Shown here piece after piece: positions 62,414 to 64,000 of a stretch of 64,000 nucleotides of DNA. The stretch lies in NCBI GenBank assembly GCA_002340325.1, contig DDLV01000105.1, positions 1 to 64,000 on the forward strand. Direction: 5' to 3'. The notes under the pieces were generated by a model. That model saw only the letters and a program-made list of their open reading frames with translations. It had not been told where the DNA came from and ran no database searches. Position 1 is the stretch's first letter, and each line of letters begins with the position of its first letter. This DNA comes from Glaciecola sp. UBA2563 (lineage in GTDB: Bacteria; Pseudomonadota; Gammaproteobacteria; Enterobacterales; Alteromonadaceae). Position numbers and translations under genes: made by a program.

Positions 62414-64000
62414 TTGAAACTAAACAAAATTGCCCTTGTGCTAGCGATGGCTGGCATTGGATCGGGCTTTAGTCACTATACTTATGCGCAATCTGACGCG
62501 GATCTAGTAGACGAGAATGGTAATGAAATCGAAAAAATTTCTGTCACTGGCTCATCTATTAAAAGAACCGCCTTGGAAGGCGACCTTCCACTCACCATTA
62601 TAAGCAAAGAAGAAATAGACGCTGCTGGTATCACGTCGGCAGAACAACTGTTGCTACAATTAAATATAGCATCTAATTCAAATGACAACTTGGCAAGTAA
62701 TGCTGGTATCGTCGGCGGCGAAGAACGGGGCAACAACGGTGCATCCAGTGCTAACCTACGTCAACAAGGTGTAGGTTCTACGCTCGTCCTTCTAAACGGT
62801 CGCCGAGTGGCTACACATGGCTTCAAAGGACGGTCTGTTGATTTGAACTCCCTGCCTTTTGCTGCCATTGAGAGAGTGGAAATTCTGCGAGATGGTGCAT
62901 CGGCGGTCTACGGTACTGACGCAATCGGCGGTGTTATTAACTTCATTCTTAGAAAAGACTATCAAGGCGCGCAAATAAGTGTGTTTGCAGATCAGACCGA
63001 AGCGGGTGGCGGTGATATTTACCGCTTTAACGTGCTGGCGGGTACAGGCGACTTAAATTCGGATGGTTATAACATAATGGGGTCATTGTCGTATAAAGAT
63101 GCGCAGATACTTCGAGGCATTGACAGAGACTTTACTGACACCTTTAGACCAGAACTAGGGCTTTCACCAGATACTAGAGGTGCGCCTTTCGCGTCAATTA
63201 ATGACCGTTGGAGCAGTCCAAATGACCCAACGTCTAATCATTACAACCTAGTTGGGTCAGGGCTTATCAATCCAATAACGGGTTTAGAGAACGATGTGTT
63301 TAACGTCCTCGCGTTACCTGGTCAACCGGGTTGTGACGTATTTCCATTGATGGGCGACGATGGCGCTGCGCTTTGGAATCGCGGAAGAAATACCGATGTG
63401 AGCTGCTCTTGGGATTATCCTCGTGCCGCTGTGCTACAGCAACCGGTAGAAAGCATCGACTTCGTGACACGAGGCACAATGAAAGTTGGCGAGGACAGCG
63501 AAGCCTTTATCGAACTAATGGGTAGCGAAGTAACCTCAAGAAAAGTCTTTGAACCCAACCAGATAACACCGTGGGCAATTGGTAATGGTGACTGGGAAAC
63601 CTGGGGCGGTGGCTGGTATCCCAGCACTGGTGCCTCCTATGATTTCATCGTTGACGCGGTATCAGCGTTTTATGGCGCTGACCAGCTGAATATTGGTGCG
63701 CCTATCGCTTATCGCTGGCGCTGTATTCCTTGTGGCCCTCGCGAAATCGAAACAGTCACTGAGTCGATGAAGCTCCAATTAGGTCTTGAAGGGGTAGTCT
63801 TCGATGACTGGGATTACAGTATCGGCCTAGGGCAGTCTACTAACGAGGCAGAGTCCGAATTGTTTGGCGGTTATCACTTTGTTGATGGGTTAGCAGAGCT
63901 TATAGGTACTGGTGTTTTGAATCCTTTCTTGCTGCCGGGTCAATCACAAACACCTGAAGCAATGGCAGGTTTAGATGCAGTGTCTGCGACAGGTGTTGTC
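62414..64000 (+). CDS. TonB-dependent outer-membrane receptor, 3' truncated
   Basis: The frame is open from TTG 62414 to the window edge (529 codons). A signal peptide (ending TYAQ/SDAD) precedes the TonB-proximal segment IEKISVTGSSIKR. The plug domain is typical: SAEQLLLQLN, NLRQQGVGSTLVLLNGRRV and VEILRDGASAVYGTDAIGGV. The beginning of the barrel follows, with extracellular loops carrying cysteine pairs (QPGCDVFPL with VSCSWDYP; WRCIPCGPRE). It belongs to the large receptors with 'LVLLNGRR' plugs that import carbohydrates or peptides in alteromonads. Substrate unknown; the C-terminal part lies outside. Confidence 0.93.
   Translation, partial: MKLNKIALVLAMAGIGSGFSHYTYAQSDADLVDENGNEIEKISVTGSSIKRTALEGDLPLTIISKEEIDAAGITSAEQLLLQLNIASNSNDNLASNAGIVGGEERGNNGASSANLRQQGVGSTLVLLNGRRVATHGFKGRSVDLNSLPFAAIERVEILRDGASAVYGTDAIGGVINFILRKDYQGAQISVFADQTEAGGGDIYRFNVLAGTGDLNSDGYNIMGSLSYKDAQILRGIDRDFTDTFRPELGLSPDTRGAPFASINDRWSSPNDPTSNHYNLVGSGLINPITGLENDVFNVLALPGQPGCDVFPLMGDDGAALWNRGRNTDVSCSWDYPRAAVLQQPVESIDFVTRGTMKVGEDSEAFIELMGSEVTSRKVFEPNQITPWAIGNGDWETWGGGWYPSTGASYDFIVDAVSAFYGADQLNIGAPIAYRWRCIPCGPREIETVTESMKLQLGLEGVVFDDWDYSIGLGQSTNEAESELFGGYHFVDGLAELIGTGVLNPFLLPGQSQTPEAMAGLDAVSATGVV

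Noticed and set aside
1..64000. CRISPR arrays, tRNA or rRNA genes, IS transposases, prophage genes
   Set aside because: None was recognised on reading through the window; no regularly spaced repeats and no transposase or integrase-like frames. A tRNA scan was not run.

Overview
The window looks like a chromosomal segment of a marine gammaproteobacterium, most likely of the order Alteromonadales (Alteromonas, Glaciecola, Paraglaciecola and relatives). The reasons are the AT-leaning base composition, the order gltA / sdh / sucABCD, the gamma-type KdsB, RimO, TcdA, SohB, CmoM and GlnS proteins, the TonB receptor with an N-terminal 'ISVTG' motif, and a tryptophan-halogenase-like gene beside a sugar MFS transporter and a LacI regulator. 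This is a judgement from family resemblance; no database search was run. No rRNA, tRNA, CRISPR array, prophage or IS transposase was recognised.

Layout. Positions 1-2133 hold the 3' part of kdsB facing rimO. Positions 2298-9579 carry mostly single genes: a PagL-like outer-membrane protein, a small secreted protein, a periplasmic methyltransferase, a DUF2919 membrane protein, a LysR regulator, a DedA-like protein, tcdA and a glutathionyl-hydroquinone-reductase-like GST. A phosphomannomutase and a DUF3429 membrane protein follow. Positions 11828-23272 are the TCA block: gltA on the minus strand, then sdhAB, sucAB and sucCD on the plus strand. The place where sdhC and sdhD should stand (about 13526-13981) holds only short, out-of-frame pieces that resemble these genes. 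Positions 23462-27141 carry MdaB, a second GST, LtrA and a voltage-gated K+ channel. Positions 27267-29983 hold a carbamoyltransferase / SxtJ / DUF5989 cassette interrupted by a perfect 23-bp inverted repeat.

Positions 30163-34556 encode an alpha-glucan pair, a GH13 lipoprotein and a secreted GH31 alpha-glucosidase. After a PEP-CTERM-like protein, a TM2 protein, a diguanylate cyclase, a DUF2853 protein and a BLUF photoreceptor come a flavin-dependent halogenase, an MFS sugar transporter and a LacI regulator (39724-43860), which probably belong to the same sugar regulon as the GH pair. glnS follows. Positions 46133-49462 form a tight operon of an aspartic/zinc-protease-like lipoprotein, an inactive-transglutaminase 7TM protein and an ATP-grasp ligase, with a gluzincin-type peptidase overlapping its end. 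The rest holds a two-subunit Mo-hydroxylase (IorAB type), an unknown gene behind a 46-bp palindrome, a GGDEF/EAL protein, YciK-like SDR, sohB, a Nif3-family gene, cmoM, a beta-lactamase-fold lipoprotein and the start of a TonB receptor running off the window.

The main points for a second look are the eroded sdhCD beside intact sdhAB, the ATP-grasp/transglutaminase/protease operon, the carbamoyltransferase cassette, three large inverted repeats, and the two-lipoyl SucB with a tandem repeat across its stop codon.
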